Positions 10,175 to 22,897 are shown, counted from the first letter of the stretch. The stretch is DNA of 64,000 nt from Theropithecus gelada (GCF_003255815.1 NC_037669.1:46975560-47039559); one strand, 5' to 3'. The notes: generated by a model from the sequence alone, not told the origin. Translations and numbers: made by a program.

Positions 10175-10445
10175 ACTAGTTTCCTATTGCTGCTGTAACA
10201 AATTGCTACCAACTTAGTGACTTAACACAAATTTATTATTTTACAGCACGGGAGGTCAGAAGTCCAAAATATGTCTTACAAAGCTAAAATCAAGGTATCA
10301 GTGAGGCTGAGTTTCCTCTGGAGGATCCAGGGGAGAATCTGTTTTCTTGCCTTTTCCAGCTACTAGAAGCTGCCTTCATTCATCGGCTCACAGCCCCTCC
10401 CTCCTTCTTTGAAGGCCCCAATGTAACAAAAATACCCTTGAGGTC
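10175..10445 (-). repeat. MLT1-like MaLR LTR fragment
   Basis: The antisense pattern TTTCCTATTGCTGCTGTAAC.. then AATTTATTATTTTACAGCAC.. and GGGAGAATCTGTTTTCTTGC is the reverse strand of an MLT1-type LTR or a close relative. Partial. Confidence 0.5.
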
Positions 10446-10589
10446 CTCAGTGCTGAACAAGTGGGAGATAAGGAGGATGGAAATGAAGAGGCATTGGGGG
10501 TAAGTGTGTTTCACGGATTGCAATAAAATTGTTTTCTCCTCCTGTTTTTGAAAAATAATTTCTTAAAAAATTTTTTCTTCTATTAATTT

Positions 10590-10880
10590 TTGTGAACCAT
10601 TTCAAGAAAATCTGCCTATTATGAAAAATTCAAACATTTCTACAGAAAAGTAGACAGGAGAGTGTGATACCTCCCTCATGTGCCCATCACTCAGCCTCAA
10701 CAGGTACCAAAACTTGGCCCATCTTACTTCATCTATGCTCTACCCCCTCTCTCAACTTTGGATTATTTTGAAGCAAACCCCAGGCACAATGCCACTGAGA
10801 CCATAAATATTTCAGTACATATTTAAAGGGTAAGGACTCTCCTTAAAAATCATAATCACGATAAGAATGTTTAAGTAAAA
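10590..10880 (-). repeat. Old L1 3-prime-region fragment, antisense
   Basis: Text with AAATTCAAACATTTCTACAG, TTTTGAAGCAAACCCCAGGC and AGGGTAAGGACTCTCCTTAA is a known old L1 3-prime segment. The 10735-10850 part matches 12465-12580 in the same orientation. Confidence 0.5.
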
Positions 10881-11069
10881 TAAAAGAAATGAAGAGGATC
10901 CCATTAAGAGAACAGGATTGAATATATGAGGTTGAGAAAGATGAAATGATTAGGTTCTGAGAAGAGAAGGCACAGATAATGAGAGAAACAGGGTTGGAAG
11001 GATTGGTTTTAGACAAAAGGAGGGGACACTATGGTGACAGTGAGGAAGGAAAAGGTGTATGTAGTGTGT

Positions 11070-11165
11070 GTGTGTATGTTGTGCCTCTATGACAGAATAT
11101 CTGAGACTGAGCAATGTGTAAAGAGCAGAAATTTATTTCTTACAAAGTAGCAGGAAAAAGCTGGG
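11070..11165 (-). repeat. MaLR LTR end fragment
   Basis: TGCCTCTATGACAGAATATC.. and GAGCAGAAATTTATTTCTTA match the reverse strand of the 3-prime end of MST/MLT1 LTRs. Short. Confidence 0.4.
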
Positions 11166-11529
11166 TAACTGGCACTTGCTGTCACAACAAAACCCTTCTC
11201 CTCCCATCCCAGTTGCTTTCCTCAGTGCAAGCTTACTTCTTCCTCATGTAAGGTTGATGTGGGTTTGGCAGCCTCTGCCACCTGGAACACGAAATTTCAC
11301 TCTCACTCCCGTTTCATTGGCCAGCTCCAGGCACCTGGCCTCAACCTAAGTTCAGGTGAGGGTGGGAATGTGGAGGAGCACCTGGACACTGGGTGTGGGT
11401 CAACTTTCTATCCTACAGGAGGTTTGTACTGGAAGACTGTTCTGGAACATTTAGTCACTTTAATAAAACACCAAAAAAGGAATTTTTTTAAAAAGCAAAT
11501 GTATCATAACCATTTAGGGAGGTACCATG

Positions 11530-11705
11530 GAGTAGGCATTAACTCTGCAGACTCAAAGTGGCTATACCCAGGCTGCAAATCCCGTGTCCCACTCACAGTA
11601 CATGACCTTGGGCAAGTCACCTAACAGCTCCAAGCCTTCATTCCTCCACCTGCAGAGTGGAGACTCATAATGACTCAGAGATTTATCTGAAGATAATTTG
11701 AAATA
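11530..11705 (+). repeat. MIR SINE
   Basis: CATGACCTTGGGCAAGTCAC followed by CCTAACAGCTCCAAGCCTTC is the highly recognisable MIR core. The ends are unclear. Confidence 0.85.
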
Positions 11706-12429
11706 ATAGGTGAAATAATGAAACAATGATGGATAATATTGTTTATAGGAAAACAATACATTTTAATTATTATTTTTATAAACATATTCAAGAGATATTA
11801 TCTATCTGAGAAATCCAAGAATAAGATAATTAAGAAAAGTCTTGATTACAAATTTAAATGGAAAAAGCTAAGTTATTTCCTATATACAATCAAAAACCAA
11901 TGGCATGGTAGAACACAGACTACAAACATACACACATACATAGAAATGCTGAAAAATGTATAAATATAGAATTGACCTTGAAAGACAAAAATAACTGATA
12001 TAATGGTGACGTTATAAACATTGGCTCATAATGGAGACTTGCCCTTGTACCCCCACATTTGAGAGCCAGAAGTGAGACTTCAGTTACAAACTGGGACCCT
12101 GGAAAAACTGCCCATTGGTGAAAAAGGGAACTAAAATGAATCTTCCAGCAGCCCAGAGAAGCAACAAAGAGGCTGAGGTCTACTGAAGCTCTGGGTAAAA
12201 GAATCCTAGGTTCCTAAGCAGGGTGTGGAATCCCAATTTATACTAACCATATGTTGCCAAAATCTCAAAGACAAGATATCAATTTTTTAAAATCTTATCG
12301 AGCATCTGTTAAATTTATGAGGATAAGTAGCTAAGGAAAACAAAAATTTTCTCCCTAGCAATACTTCCACAACACAGAACACGAGAATTCCCAAAGGAAA
12401 AAGTCTTCAGTAAAGATGAGCTCATAAGT

Positions 12430-12590
12430 AAAAACTACAAATCCTGAACCCAGCATTGCTTTATCTATACCCTACCCACTCCCTCAACACCCGATCCTTT
12501 TGAAGCAAACCTTAGGCACCATGCCATTTCAATAATAAATATTTCAATACACATCTCCAGAAGATAAGGACTCCCATATGAACGATAACG
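12430..12590 (-). repeat. Old L1 3-prime-region fragment, antisense
   Basis: It shares CTTTTGAAGCAAACCTTAGG and TAAATATTTCAATACACATC with the copy at 10590-10880. The A-rich stretch after it (to 12835) is not assigned. Confidence 0.45.
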
Positions 12591-12838
12591 AAGTGAGTCT
12601 CTGAGTGGAAGAGTCAGCTAAAAAAAGGAAGAGAATGATTAGCATATCAAGAAATTTAAATAACAAGTATAAAGCCAATATGCTTAAAATTATTAACAAG
12701 ATAAAATAAGGAATAAAATGCATAAGCATGAACAGGAAAATATGAAAACAAATAAAACATGTAGATTTTGAAATGAAGCAAATACAAATACAACTTCTTG
12801 AAGTAAGTATAAATATCAAAATTTAAATTTTAAGTGGC

Positions 12839-13090
12839 CTAGCACTTTGGAAGGCTGAGGTGGGAGAATCATTTGAGTCCAGGAGTTTGAGACCAGCTTG
12901 GGAAACATAGTGAGATCCCATCTCTATTTCAAAAATTTTTTTTAAATAAAAAAACTTAGTTGGACATGGTGACATGTGCCTGTAGTCTCAGCAACATGGG
13001 AGGCTTGAGCCCAGGAGTTTGAGGCTGCAGTGAGCTATGCTTGTACCATTGCACTCCAGCCTGAGCAACAGAAAAAAACCCTACCTTAAA
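12839..13090 (+). repeat. Alu, sense, 5-prime truncated, old (J-like)
   Basis: It begins inside the left arm at CCTAGCACTTTGGAAGGCTG and runs to CTCCAGCCTGAGCAACAG. Heavily diverged. Confidence 0.88.
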
Positions 13091-13129
13091 AATATTTAAA
13101 TTAAATTAAATTAATATTACATAGCTTAA

Positions 13130-13800
13130 AGGTAAAGAATTCAAATATAGTGCAAATGAATAGACAAAGAGGTGGAATATATGAAAGACAGGTTAGGAGA
13201 CAAACATGTGGGAGGTTCTAAAGGCATCCAACATACATTTAAGAGGAGGGAGAAGAGACACATCCACAGAGGGCATAGCTGAACAAGCTTTGGAGTCGAG
13301 CTAAGACTTGAATGCTAAGATGAAAGAATAAAAAAACTGCAAGCAGGCTAAGAATAAATAACTTGACACCCAAACATTATATGAGTGCAACTGCCAAAAA
13401 CAAAAGGCAAAGAGAGAAAGCATAAAAGCAACCGGACAAAAAAGAAACATTATATAAAACACCTAACAGCCTGGCAGAGCCCTCTCGCTGGCAGCCCTGG
13501 AGGAAAGAAGGCAGTGGAACAATGCCTTCAGAGTGGGAGAGCCCATCAAGGCAGAATTCCATACCCAGCCAAACCGTCAGTACAGTAGATTAAAAAAAAA
13601 TAGATTTTCTAAAACCTGTGCAGAAAATGTATAGCTCCATCCAGACTCCTGCTAAACGAACTTCTAAAGGAAGCTGTTGTGTAGGGAAAAGAAAGAGTAC
13701 CAAAGAAAGGCATGAGATACAAAAAGCAATGGTGAATAAACAACAGATAAACATATGCAACATTCCAAAAGAGCCTTCAGGACAAAAATAAATAAATAGT
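13130..13800 (+). repeat. Old L1 / HAL1 ORF1-region fragment, sense
   Basis: CAGTGGAACAATGCCTTCAG followed by GAATTCCATACCCAGCCAAA and CTAAAGGAAGCTGTTGTGTA is the end of L1/HAL1 ORF1 and its downstream spacer. There is no open frame of meaningful length. Confidence 0.65.
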
Positions 13801-13904
13801 GACTATTGGAAGGGAAGCTCAAAAATCAGATGGAATGAAACCAAAGAACACAGTGGTGTGAGAGGTATAGGGGAGAGGAACTGCCACACTCAAAGGCCAA
13901 GGCT

Positions 13905-14070
13905 CTTCAACCTTGCTGCACATTAGAATCACTAGAGCAGCATTAGAAATCCCAGTGCCTGGGCTGTATTCCATACCAATTAAATAGGAACCTCTGGGAG
14001 TGGGAGCCAGGAAGCAGGATCCTCTCGGGCAATACAATGTGTAGCCGGGTTTAAAAACCAGTTGTCTAGG
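13905..14070 (+). repeat. MER5-type hAT (Charlie) element
   Basis: TTCAACCTTGCTGCACATTA, GAATCACTAGAGCAGCATTA and AATCCCAGTGCCTGGGCTGT follow the MER5 pattern. Confidence 0.65.
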
Positions 14071-14071
14071 T

Positions 14072-14165
14072 TGGCAGTGGCTTTCAACCTTGACTGTCCT
14101 TGAAGTCACCTGAAGAGTTTTAAAAACAAGGACGCCTGGGTCCCACTCCCAGAGATTCTGATGAA
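14072..14165 (+). repeat. Second MER5-type hAT fragment
   Basis: GGCAGTGGCTTTCAACCTTG starts a new copy, with GCCTGGGTCCCACTCCCAGA and GATTCTGATGAA near its break. It lies head to tail behind the first. Confidence 0.65.
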
Positions 14166-15050
14166 GTGCGGTCATGGAAAAAAAACTCACAAGGAAAACA
14201 CCAGCTCCACTTCCAAACACCAACTCCACTTCCTTTTGTATATTTCTTCATAAAAATAATGAATCACAGGCCATTCGGTACACAGGAACTACAGTTTGCG
14301 TTATTCTTGAGTCATTCAGATTTCAATCCTTCGCTCCCACAGCCCATGGTGCAGAAGCACTCAAGTTGTTGCCATGACCCTGGGTTCTGTTTAATGGTAC
14401 AGGCCTCATGTGAGGTCTGCCACCCACCAAGAAAAGGATAAGGACTTGGAGAAAACAAGAAGAGCAGCTTTCAACCACTAGATGTGACAAACACAATAAT
14501 TACATGTTTTCCCTTAAAATAAAAAATAAAAAAAAACTTTAATATATTTTCAATATACAATGTGAAAAGTACTTAAATACTTTTCTCCTGAATCTTTTTC
14601 CCTGTAAAACTGGCATGTGGCACACTGTCTTCTGTCTCTTGGTAAGATGTCAAATTAGCACAGGGTCACTGCTTCCAAAGATAGCCTCAGAGATACACCA
14701 ATGCCAGAGGGAGGTGGATGGATTTGTCAAACCAACACTAAAAGCAGTGAGACCCCCTGGGGCCACTGGCTGTGACTGGTGCCTGGAGAACTGGCAGGGA
14801 GATGGAGCACTGGCGCTTTTGAGTAGAAGAGAGGGCAGGACCCTTTGCACAGGACAGAGGTGGAGGAGGAAGGCCCTTAGCACAAGACAGAGGTGGAGGA
14901 GGAGGACTTTGGGGGTAACTCTGGTCTCCCCACATTGTCTCAAGTAAGCCATGGCCTGCTGATCTCCACAGTAAGGCAGAAAGACAGCCATCAGCCAGAG
15001 GGGCGAATCTGGGATATACCAGGGACTCATGCAAATCAATGAGCAAAAGT
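14166..15050. other. Unassigned segment with a 33-bp tandem duplication
   Basis: I see no gene or named repeat. The stretch at 14847-14912 consists of two 33-bp copies containing GACAGAGGTGGAGGAGGA, which explains the open frames on both strands here. An A-rich run lies at about 14515-14537. Confidence 0.4.
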
Positions 15051-15054
15051 CAGG

Positions 15055-15310
15055 ACATTTATTCTTATTTTTAAGTGGGAGCTAAATAATGTGTACACAT
15101 GGGCCTAGTGAGTGAAGTAATACACCCTGGAGACTCAGAAAGGTGGGAGGGTGGACTGGGGGTGGGGGTGAGAAACTGTCTAGTGGGTACAATGTCATTG
15201 TTCAGGTGATGGCTACACTCAAAGCCCACCTGCACACTATGCAATATATCTATGTAACAAAACTACATCTGTGCCCTCTCAATCTATAAAACATAATAAA
15301 TAAGATAACA
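15055..15310 (+). repeat. L1 3-prime end, sense (younger class, L1PB/L1MA-like)
   Basis: AAGTGGGAGCTAAATAATGT.. through ..TATCTATGTAACAAAACTAC.. to an AATAAATAAGAT end is the standard L1 3-prime UTR layout. Confidence 0.75.
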
Positions 15311-16110
15311 TAACAAGATGGTCAAAAAAGGCAGGAAATTCAATAGAACAATGAGCAAAAATATGAATGGACTGTCCATTGAAGAAGCTGGACTAGAGAA
15401 GAAGAGGGAGCAGTGCTCAGCCTTTTCAGTAATTAAACGAAAACACTGCATCCACAGGATACAACATATTACTGTTCAATGGGCAAAATGAGGAAATTGG
15501 GTAATACACATGTTGGGGAGAATGTAGGTCATGGAAGCCCTGTGCACAGCTGTCTGTAATGTGCGCTGTGCATTTATTATGAAGAGCAAGCTGGTAGCAC
15601 TCAGGAAATTAAGTATGAGTGGCCCTATGACCCAGCACCCACCCTCCTGAGTCAATCCTGGTGAAAGTCACACATACACAAGAAATGAGAACCAGAAAGT
15701 TATTTCATCGTAGTATCACATGTGGGACTGGGAAGGGCGAGGCAACTTCCGTTGCTAGAGGAAGGGAGCGATCCACAAGGTGGGCACATTCTACGTGACA
15801 CCGTGCAGCAGCCCAAAGCCTTACACTAGAGCACATACAGCAACATGGCTTCATCTGAAGATGCGTATTGTTGGGCTAAAAAGGAAAGAAATACATTTAG
15901 ACCTACTGGATATTACCATTTATCTAAGCTGAAAATATATACATAAAACAATACTACCTATTTTTCAGAAGTACTTGCTTTTCTAAAGATATAAACCAAA
16001 CACACTGGATTGGCTACTGCTGGGGAGGTAAGATCAGGATGAAGGATAAGGGGGAAACGTAAAAGAACCAGAAAGAACTTTGCATGGAGTGAGGATGAGA
16101 GCCAGCCATG
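15311..16110 (+). repeat. Old L1 (L1M5/ME-like) ORF2-end fragment, sense
   Basis: AATGGGCAAAATGAGGAAAT.., GGCCCTATGACCCAGCACCC and ..ATACAGCAACATGGCTTCAT.. follow the usual order of late ORF2 in strongly diverged L1 copies. Confidence 0.5.
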
Positions 16111-16139
16111 ATCTGAGGAGTGCTACCAACAGCCTTCTG

Positions 16140-19100
16140 CTCCTCAGACCACATTTTAAAATAAAATGAGATGCTTTTTGAATGACTCTATGCCTGATAC
16201 ATCTGCAAATATGGCAATTCCTTCTTTTTTTGGTCCTTCAGAGCAGCCACCTTTATAGAGGCAAGCTCTCAAGCCTGTTTTGGGGTCAAGCATTCCATTT
16301 CCTTGCTCTGTTTTTGCATCAGAACTATATTGTTTTAAGGTTGTCCCTTTATGTGTTTTAAAATCACTTATAGAAATTCACCTCCCAGCTTTGCTAATCC
16401 AATATTTACTTAGCTATTCCTCCTCCTTGGGAAATAACCTGCATAATTTTTGTGATCAGTTTTCCACTTTGGAAAAAAAAATTACTGGGGATTTTGAATT
16501 ACATTAAAATTACTTAATTGGCTAAGAAAGAGTTGACATATAATTTTAAGTAAATTTTCAACTTTAGAATAATTTCATATTTACAGAAAAATTGTAGAGC
16601 TCTTACTGATGTTCCCCATACACTTGGTACCCAGTTTCCCATTACTAACGTCTTAAATTAGTTATAATTACCTTGTATTTGTTACAATTAATGAACCAAT
16701 GTTGATAATTATTATTAACTACAGCCCATACTGCATTCAGATTTTCTTCGGTTTTATGCGATGGCTTTCTTGCTGTCCCAGGATCCTATCGGGGTGCCAC
16801 GTTACAACTAGTCATCACACCTCCTTCAGCTCCTCATGGCTGTGACAGTTTCTCAGACATTCTTTGCTTGTGATGACCTTGACATTTTTGAGGCATACTG
16901 GTCGGATATTTTGCAGGATGTCTTGCCATTGAGATTTGTCTGGTATTTTTCTCATGATTAGATCAAGATGAGGTGTGCTAGGGAGGAAGACCACAGAGGA
17001 AAAGTACCCTTCTCATCATGTCTATCAAAGGCACCTGCTCTCAACAGGACTGAAACCACTACTAACCTTGACTATGGTCACCTGGCAGAGGTAGGGTTTG
17101 TCAGGTTTCTCCACTGCAGTTAGTCCTTTTTTCCCATTTCCACCATAATCTTTAGAAGGAAGATACTATGTGCAGCCCACACTTAAGGGGTGGGGGCTAT
17201 GCCCTACCTTCCTGAGGGCAGAGCATCTAAATTATTTGGAATTCTTCTCTATAGATTTGTCTTTCCCTTCCCCAACCCTACTAAGTTCTTTATTCAATCA
17301 CTTGTCTATATCAGTATGGACTTACGGGCATTTATTTTGCAGCTCATTGAGGGGGGGTTATAACTTGATTCTACACTATTTAGTTTGCCATTCAAAGGTT
17401 CATTGGGAACTCTTTCAGGTAGTGCCTCTGTCCTTTTAAATACTCCCATCATCATAGGGGTTTTGGTTTTGGATTTGGTATATTTCCTGCCCTGGTCCTA
17501 AAACCAGTCATTTTTCCAATGAGCTTTGGTTCCTTTCATTGGAGAGTATTAGAAACCAATACCTGGGCCCCAGCTCTGCTTGTTGCTGCTGGAGTGTCAT
17601 TGCTTCAAGGTCTGCTCAGCTGACAGAACAAGGAAGTAGGTGTGTATACAAATCACATACATCTATCTATTGACCATCAGCAATGAATTCCCATCCCAGC
17701 AATGAATTCCTATCTATTCCCATCAGCAACGAATGAGAGTTCTTTCTGCCTCACTTTTTCACCAGCATTTGGTGTTGTAGTGTTCTGAATTTTGGCCATT
17801 CTAATAGGTGTGCAGTGGTATCTCATTGTTTTAATTTTCATTTCCCTGATGGCATATGATGATGAAAATTTTATAAAGATCATCTATCTACATGTGTGAA
17901 TCTCTCTGTATAACCAATTACATCTATATTAAGCTAAACCTAAGTTCATGCTGATGTCTCCAACTCTAATCCATTGCCACATGGATCATTCTAGCTTCCT
18001 CCCTTGCTTAACTGGAACATCCCACCCCAACAGTGAGAAACTTGGCTCCCACCATCCAATCCATTAACTTAGAAGTGTTATACTGAATGCCAATGGGAAA
18101 CGACTTTATCAACAGTCCTATGATTTTGTAAAGTTCTTTTTGCCTTTTCCATAACCAGTTATGGAAATTCACCTCCCAGCTTTGCTTATCCAATATTTAC
18201 TTAGCTATTCCTCCTCTTTTAAAAATAATCTGTATTATTTTTGTGATTTTTTTGGAAAAAACAATTTTACTGGAGATTTTGAATTACATTAAGTCAGTAA
18301 ATTGTCTAAGAAAGAGTTGATATATATTTTTATTGACATATATTTATTATATTTTCAGTCTCCACTCATTTCTAAAGTTACTTAGGTCAGTGCCATTTTC
18401 CTTCATCCCCTTCAGTGAGGTGGTTTCGTACATTTGTAATACAGTTAGATTGTTTTGTCATATCCTGCATCCTACATTGGGATCCTTCCACCTCCTAAAT
18501 GACTGTTTCTTTAATTTGAATATATTAAGGTTCATTCTTTGTGCTCTGAAGTTCTATGGGCTTTAACTAATGCATAGTGTCGCATTCACCACTACAGTAT
18601 TATGTAGAATAGTTTCACCACAATAAAAAAATCTGTGCTTCCCCTGCTCAACCAGCCCCCAGCCCCTCATATTTCAATTGTCTCTATAGTTTTTCTTTTT
18701 CTAGAATGTCATATAATTGGAATCATGCACTATGTAGCTTTTTCGGACTGACTTATTTCACTTAGCGATGAATATTTATCCATGCTTTTTTGTGACTGGA
18801 TAGTTTTTTTCTTTTAATTAATAGCTTTATTTTGTTTGTTTTAGAGCAGTTTTAGGTTTACAGAAAAACTAAACAAAAAATACAGAGTTTATACCCACCT
18901 CCCCAGTTTCCTCTATTGTTAATATCTTGCACTAGTGGGGTACACTTCTTAAAACTGATGAATGAACATACATACTTTATGATGACCTGCACTTTACACT
19001 AGGGTTTGCTCTTTGTGGAGTACATTTTGTGGGTTTTCACAAATATATAATGTCAGGTATTCACCATTATAGTGTCAGGTAGAGCAGCTCCATCATCCTA

Positions 19101-20440
19101 AATATTTTCTGTGTTGTATGTATTTATCCTTCTCTTCCCACGAACCCTTGGCAACCACTCGTCTGTTTACTGTCCCCATAGTTTTATCTTTTTCCAGAAT
19201 ATCATGTAGTTGGAATCATACAGTTTGTAGCCTTTTCAGACTGAGTTCTTTCACTTAGTAACATGCATTTAAACCCTTAAGACATTTCTCCATGTCTTTT
19301 CATGGTGTGATAGCTCATTTACTTTTATTGCTGAATAATATTTCATTGTATAGATGTACCACCATTTAGTTATCCATTCGCCTATTAAAGGATATCTTGG
19401 TTGCTTCCAAGATTTGACAGTAAGGCATAAAACTGCTATCAACATTCATGTGCAATTTTTTCTGGGCATAAGTTTTCAAATAATTTGGGTAAATACCTAG
19501 GAGTGCAAAATTGCCAAATTATACAGTAACACTATGGGTAGCTTTGTCAGAAATGGCCAAAGTATCTTTCAAGGTGGCTGTACCATTTTGCATTCCCATC
19601 ACCAATGAATGAGAGTTCTTTCTGCCTCACTTTTTCACCAGCATTTGGTGTTGTAGTGTTCTGAATTTTGGCCATTCTAATAGGTGTGCAGTGGTATCTC
19701 AGTGTTTTAATTTTCATTTCCCTGATGGCATATGATGATGAAAATTTTATAAATATGCTTAGTTGTCACAACATGTTTTAAAATATATTAAGTATTCTTA
19801 TCCAGAAATACAGTTCTCCATTGATTTTCTTTTCAGCAAAATATAGTAAATGTATTTATAGCAGTCTTAAAATTTTTTGGTAAATGCTACTTTCAAATAT
19901 TTAAATATTTTCTGTCCCTATGTAAATGATCTCTTTTTCAATGGTACTGGTTACTTACGTTACAGAAAATTCACTTGAGTAAAACTGTATTTAGACTGAA
20001 GCCTCTTAATTAATTCCAGTTATTTTTTCTTTGATACTCTTGGGAAGCATAGATATATAAACATATTATTTGCAAATAATTATAATTTTGTTTCTTCACT
20101 TATAAGAATTATACCTCTTATTTATGGTTCATATGTAATTGAAGTAGCTAGAAACTGCAGGAAAATGTTAAATAAAAATAATAGAAACCAATATCCACAT
20201 TTTAGTCCTAATTTCTATTAGACTTTGGTGTGATGGCTGCTGATGTGAGATTGAGTTTCAGACTGAATAAAAATCCTTCCAAATACCCAATTTCTTTTAG
20301 GGAATTAAATAAATGTGTCAATTAAGCACTGACAATGAAGCTGTAGAAGTTTATCTATACGGAAAAATGACCACAATACATTTTTAGGTTAAATGCAAGA
20401 TCCTAAACACTACTTATTCCTTCATTGCTTAAGGAGAAAT
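16140..20440 (-). repeat. Mosaic of antisense old L1 (L1M) segments
   Basis: L1 3-prime UTR and ORF2 text runs almost throughout: 16550-17460 (related to 7316-8284), 18560-18800, 18810-19755 (AGAATATCATGTAGTTGGAA and ACTTTTATTGCTGAATAATA) and about 20050-20260. Several segments recur out of order, including the near-identical pair at 17717 and 19592 and a diverged pair at 16370 and 18168. The region is therefore rearranged rather than one element. Confidence 0.6.
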
Positions 20441-20469
20441 CACATGACATCCAGAAGGCTGTGGACCTG

Positions 20470-20975
20470 CACCCTCCCGGGTACAGTGCACACAGCTGGG
20501 CACCACTCCCTCCCCGGCACAGTGCACAGAACTCGGCCCCGCCCTCTCCCGGGTACAGTACACACAGCTCCACCCCGCCCCCTCTCTAGAACAGTATACA
20601 CAGCTCTGCCCTCTCTCAGGTACAGTGGCACGCAGCTCTGCCCACCCCTTCCAGGGTACAGTACACAAAGCTCTGCCCCGCCCCCTCTCGGGTACAGAAC
20701 ACACAGTTCTGCCCTGCCCCCTCCCAGGTACAGTACACACAGCTTTGCCACGCCCCGTCCCGGATACAGTACATACAGACCTGCCCGCCCCCTTCTGAGT
20801 GCAATACACAAAGCTCCGCCCTGCCCCCTCCTGAGTACAGTGCACGCAGTTCTGCCCCGCCCCCTCCCGAGTACAATACACACAGCTCTGCCCGCCCCCT
20901 CCCAGGTACAGTGGCATACAACTCCGCCCCCTCCCAGGTACAGTGGCACAGGGCACTGCTCTCCTCCCACCACGG
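20470..20975. repeat. Minisatellite, 36-bp GC-rich unit, about 13-14 copies
   Basis: The unit is built as ACAGTACACACAGCTCTGCC followed by a CCGCCCCCTCCCGGGT-type half. Unit starts recur every 36 bases with a few 31-35 base variants. Copies differ from one another by several bases, so the array is not young. Many units carry a CCCCGCCCC-type GC box. Because 36 is a multiple of three, long open frames of low complexity appear on both strands. I do not regard these as genes. Confidence 0.93.
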
Positions 20976-22549
20976 CCTTTCCAGAGGACCCTCAGGTCTC
21001 CCTTCCCCAGGCCGTGGCATGGTGCTCGACCTCGGGACCAGTGCAAGGCAGAGAGAGGGCACAGTCTGCACTTCCACCCTCCATGCTAGGGATCCTCTAG
21101 GATATGAGGAAAAGGGCAAAGCCCTTTCCATTTGCGGATGCTGTGGTTCTAGAGCCACCGCCCAAGGGACACCCACTGCACCATGCCCTGACTTGCCAAT
21201 GAGCACTCCTCTTTCCCACCTCTGCTCTCCACTCCTGTCCCCTAAGGGAATGTCTACAGTCCCTTTGGCAGGCAGGCTTTGGGCTAGGGTCCTTCTGGGA
21301 TGACTCATGACCAGACCTCTACCCTACTGTCCACTGACATGAAGACATCAAATGTCCTTGCCATGACTGGCGGTACCTGCAGGCAACCTTCCTGCTCCCT
21401 GTTCCTGGCTGCCATGGGAAGCACTGCCATCCAGGTTCTTGGGTGAGTCAGGCACCTGTCCTCATGTTCATACACCCCTAAACTCCAAGGGACACAAGTT
21501 TCTTCCAAGAACCAGCTGATACTTCCACCCAAGCATAGCACAAGTTTCCACAGCTCCTCCAGCCGTGGACTCCCCTATTGCATGCCAACCTAAATTTTAT
21601 AGTGACTCTCTTGGGGCACCCTCGTATTTGACCCAAAGAAGGAACACACTCTCCTTGACTATAGGTATTGAAAGGAAAATCAAAGGCAGAGGCCTCTACG
21701 TCTAAAAGTTTCCAGCAAATAATCTTTTCTTCTGCTGAGCAGCTCACCTCTTCTCAAAGCTAGAGGCAATGGGTGATGAAGATGGATCCAGTTGGCTATT
21801 GTTAAATCCTGCAGGGATGTGTCTAGCACCAGTTTTTCAGAGACACTTCTCTGAGACAACAGAAAGTGCCATTGCTGTCCAGTTATCAAATTTGAAAGAC
21901 CAGACACAAAAATGTTATCTGTGAGAAGCAGAATACAGGCGACTTTTATTGTATTCTTTTTGTGCGTCTGTTATCTGATGGTGTGCCAAAATTGGGAATG
22001 CCTTACCTCTCTGACAGCAAAGTGCTTTGATTCCTTTGCTTCCAACGAAACAGAAACCGCAGGACACCAAGAGGCAGCCACCAGCTAGAGGAGCTCACCC
22101 CCCTTTCGGTCCCCTTTAAATTTCCAGGCATGTCACTAAACAAGCTTGGCTCAGAAAGGGGCAGATAGAAAGCAGCCTCCGTCTTTGACACTGCCGCCTT
22201 TTCTCCCGGCTGTGTTAAATCTTTCTTCCCCACCTCAGTGAAATCTCAGGCAGGCTTCACAGCATTTCTGATCCCTAACAAAGAAGACAAAGTCTGGTCT
22301 GGTCCGATATCAAAACTCCAGACTTTTATCTCATTAAAAACTTTTGCTCCTCTAGGGCTTATCTCAATGAGGCCTTCGGCTGGGAAAGGAAGAGTGGTTA
22401 CTTTTTCCTCTCCTTGTCCCCCACTCCTCCTCTGCATGGCAGACCCTGTGGCTGCAGAGGTCACCTGGGTCGAGGACCGCATCAGGCAGCCTTCCATCCC
22501 TTGGCATTGCCAGAGCTCCCCATGATGAGAGCCCAGATGCTGCCTCCTA
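20976..22549. other. Unassigned single-copy-like DNA
   Basis: I see no repeat and no coding sequence with recognisable homology. Open frames are short and overlap on both strands. Confidence 0.4.
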
Positions 22550-22897
22550 TGAAGTGAATGTTTGTGTCCCCCCAATCCACATCTTGAAATCTTAGCCCCT
22601 AAAAGGATGGTGTTAGGAGTGGGGCTTTTGGGTGTGGCATTAGTGATTGGGTTATGAGGATGGGGGCCCCATGAATGGGATAAGAGCCCTTATGAAAGAG
22701 GCCCCAAGAGAGCTCCTGCCTCTCTCTACCGTGTGAGGACAGCGAGAAGGCAGCCGCTTACAGCCTGAAAGGGAGCAGCCCGGAGCCCAGCCCCACGGGT
22801 GCCCAACCTCGGGCTCCAGCCTGCAGCCCCGTGAGGAGTAAATGTCTGCTGCCACCAAGCCGCCAACCATGCCTGGGCTTTGTTGCAGCAGCCACAG
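22550..22897 (+). repeat. MLT1-type MaLR LTR
   Basis: GAATGTTTGTGTCCCCCCAA opens it, followed by GTGTTAGGAGTGGGGCTTTT, ATGAATGGGATAAGAGCCCT, CCGTGTGAGGACAGCGAGAA and a CGTGAGGAGTAAATGTCTGC tail, all in MLT1 order. Confidence 0.8.

Noticed and set aside
20470..20975. Evenly spaced repeats that might suggest a CRISPR array
   Set aside because: Units are adjacent and variable with no unique spacers, and the DNA is primate.
20393..21308. Four long frames (177-235 codons) on both strands over the minisatellite
   Set aside because: They follow from the 36-bp period and low-complexity sequence, share no known domain, and are open on both strands at once.
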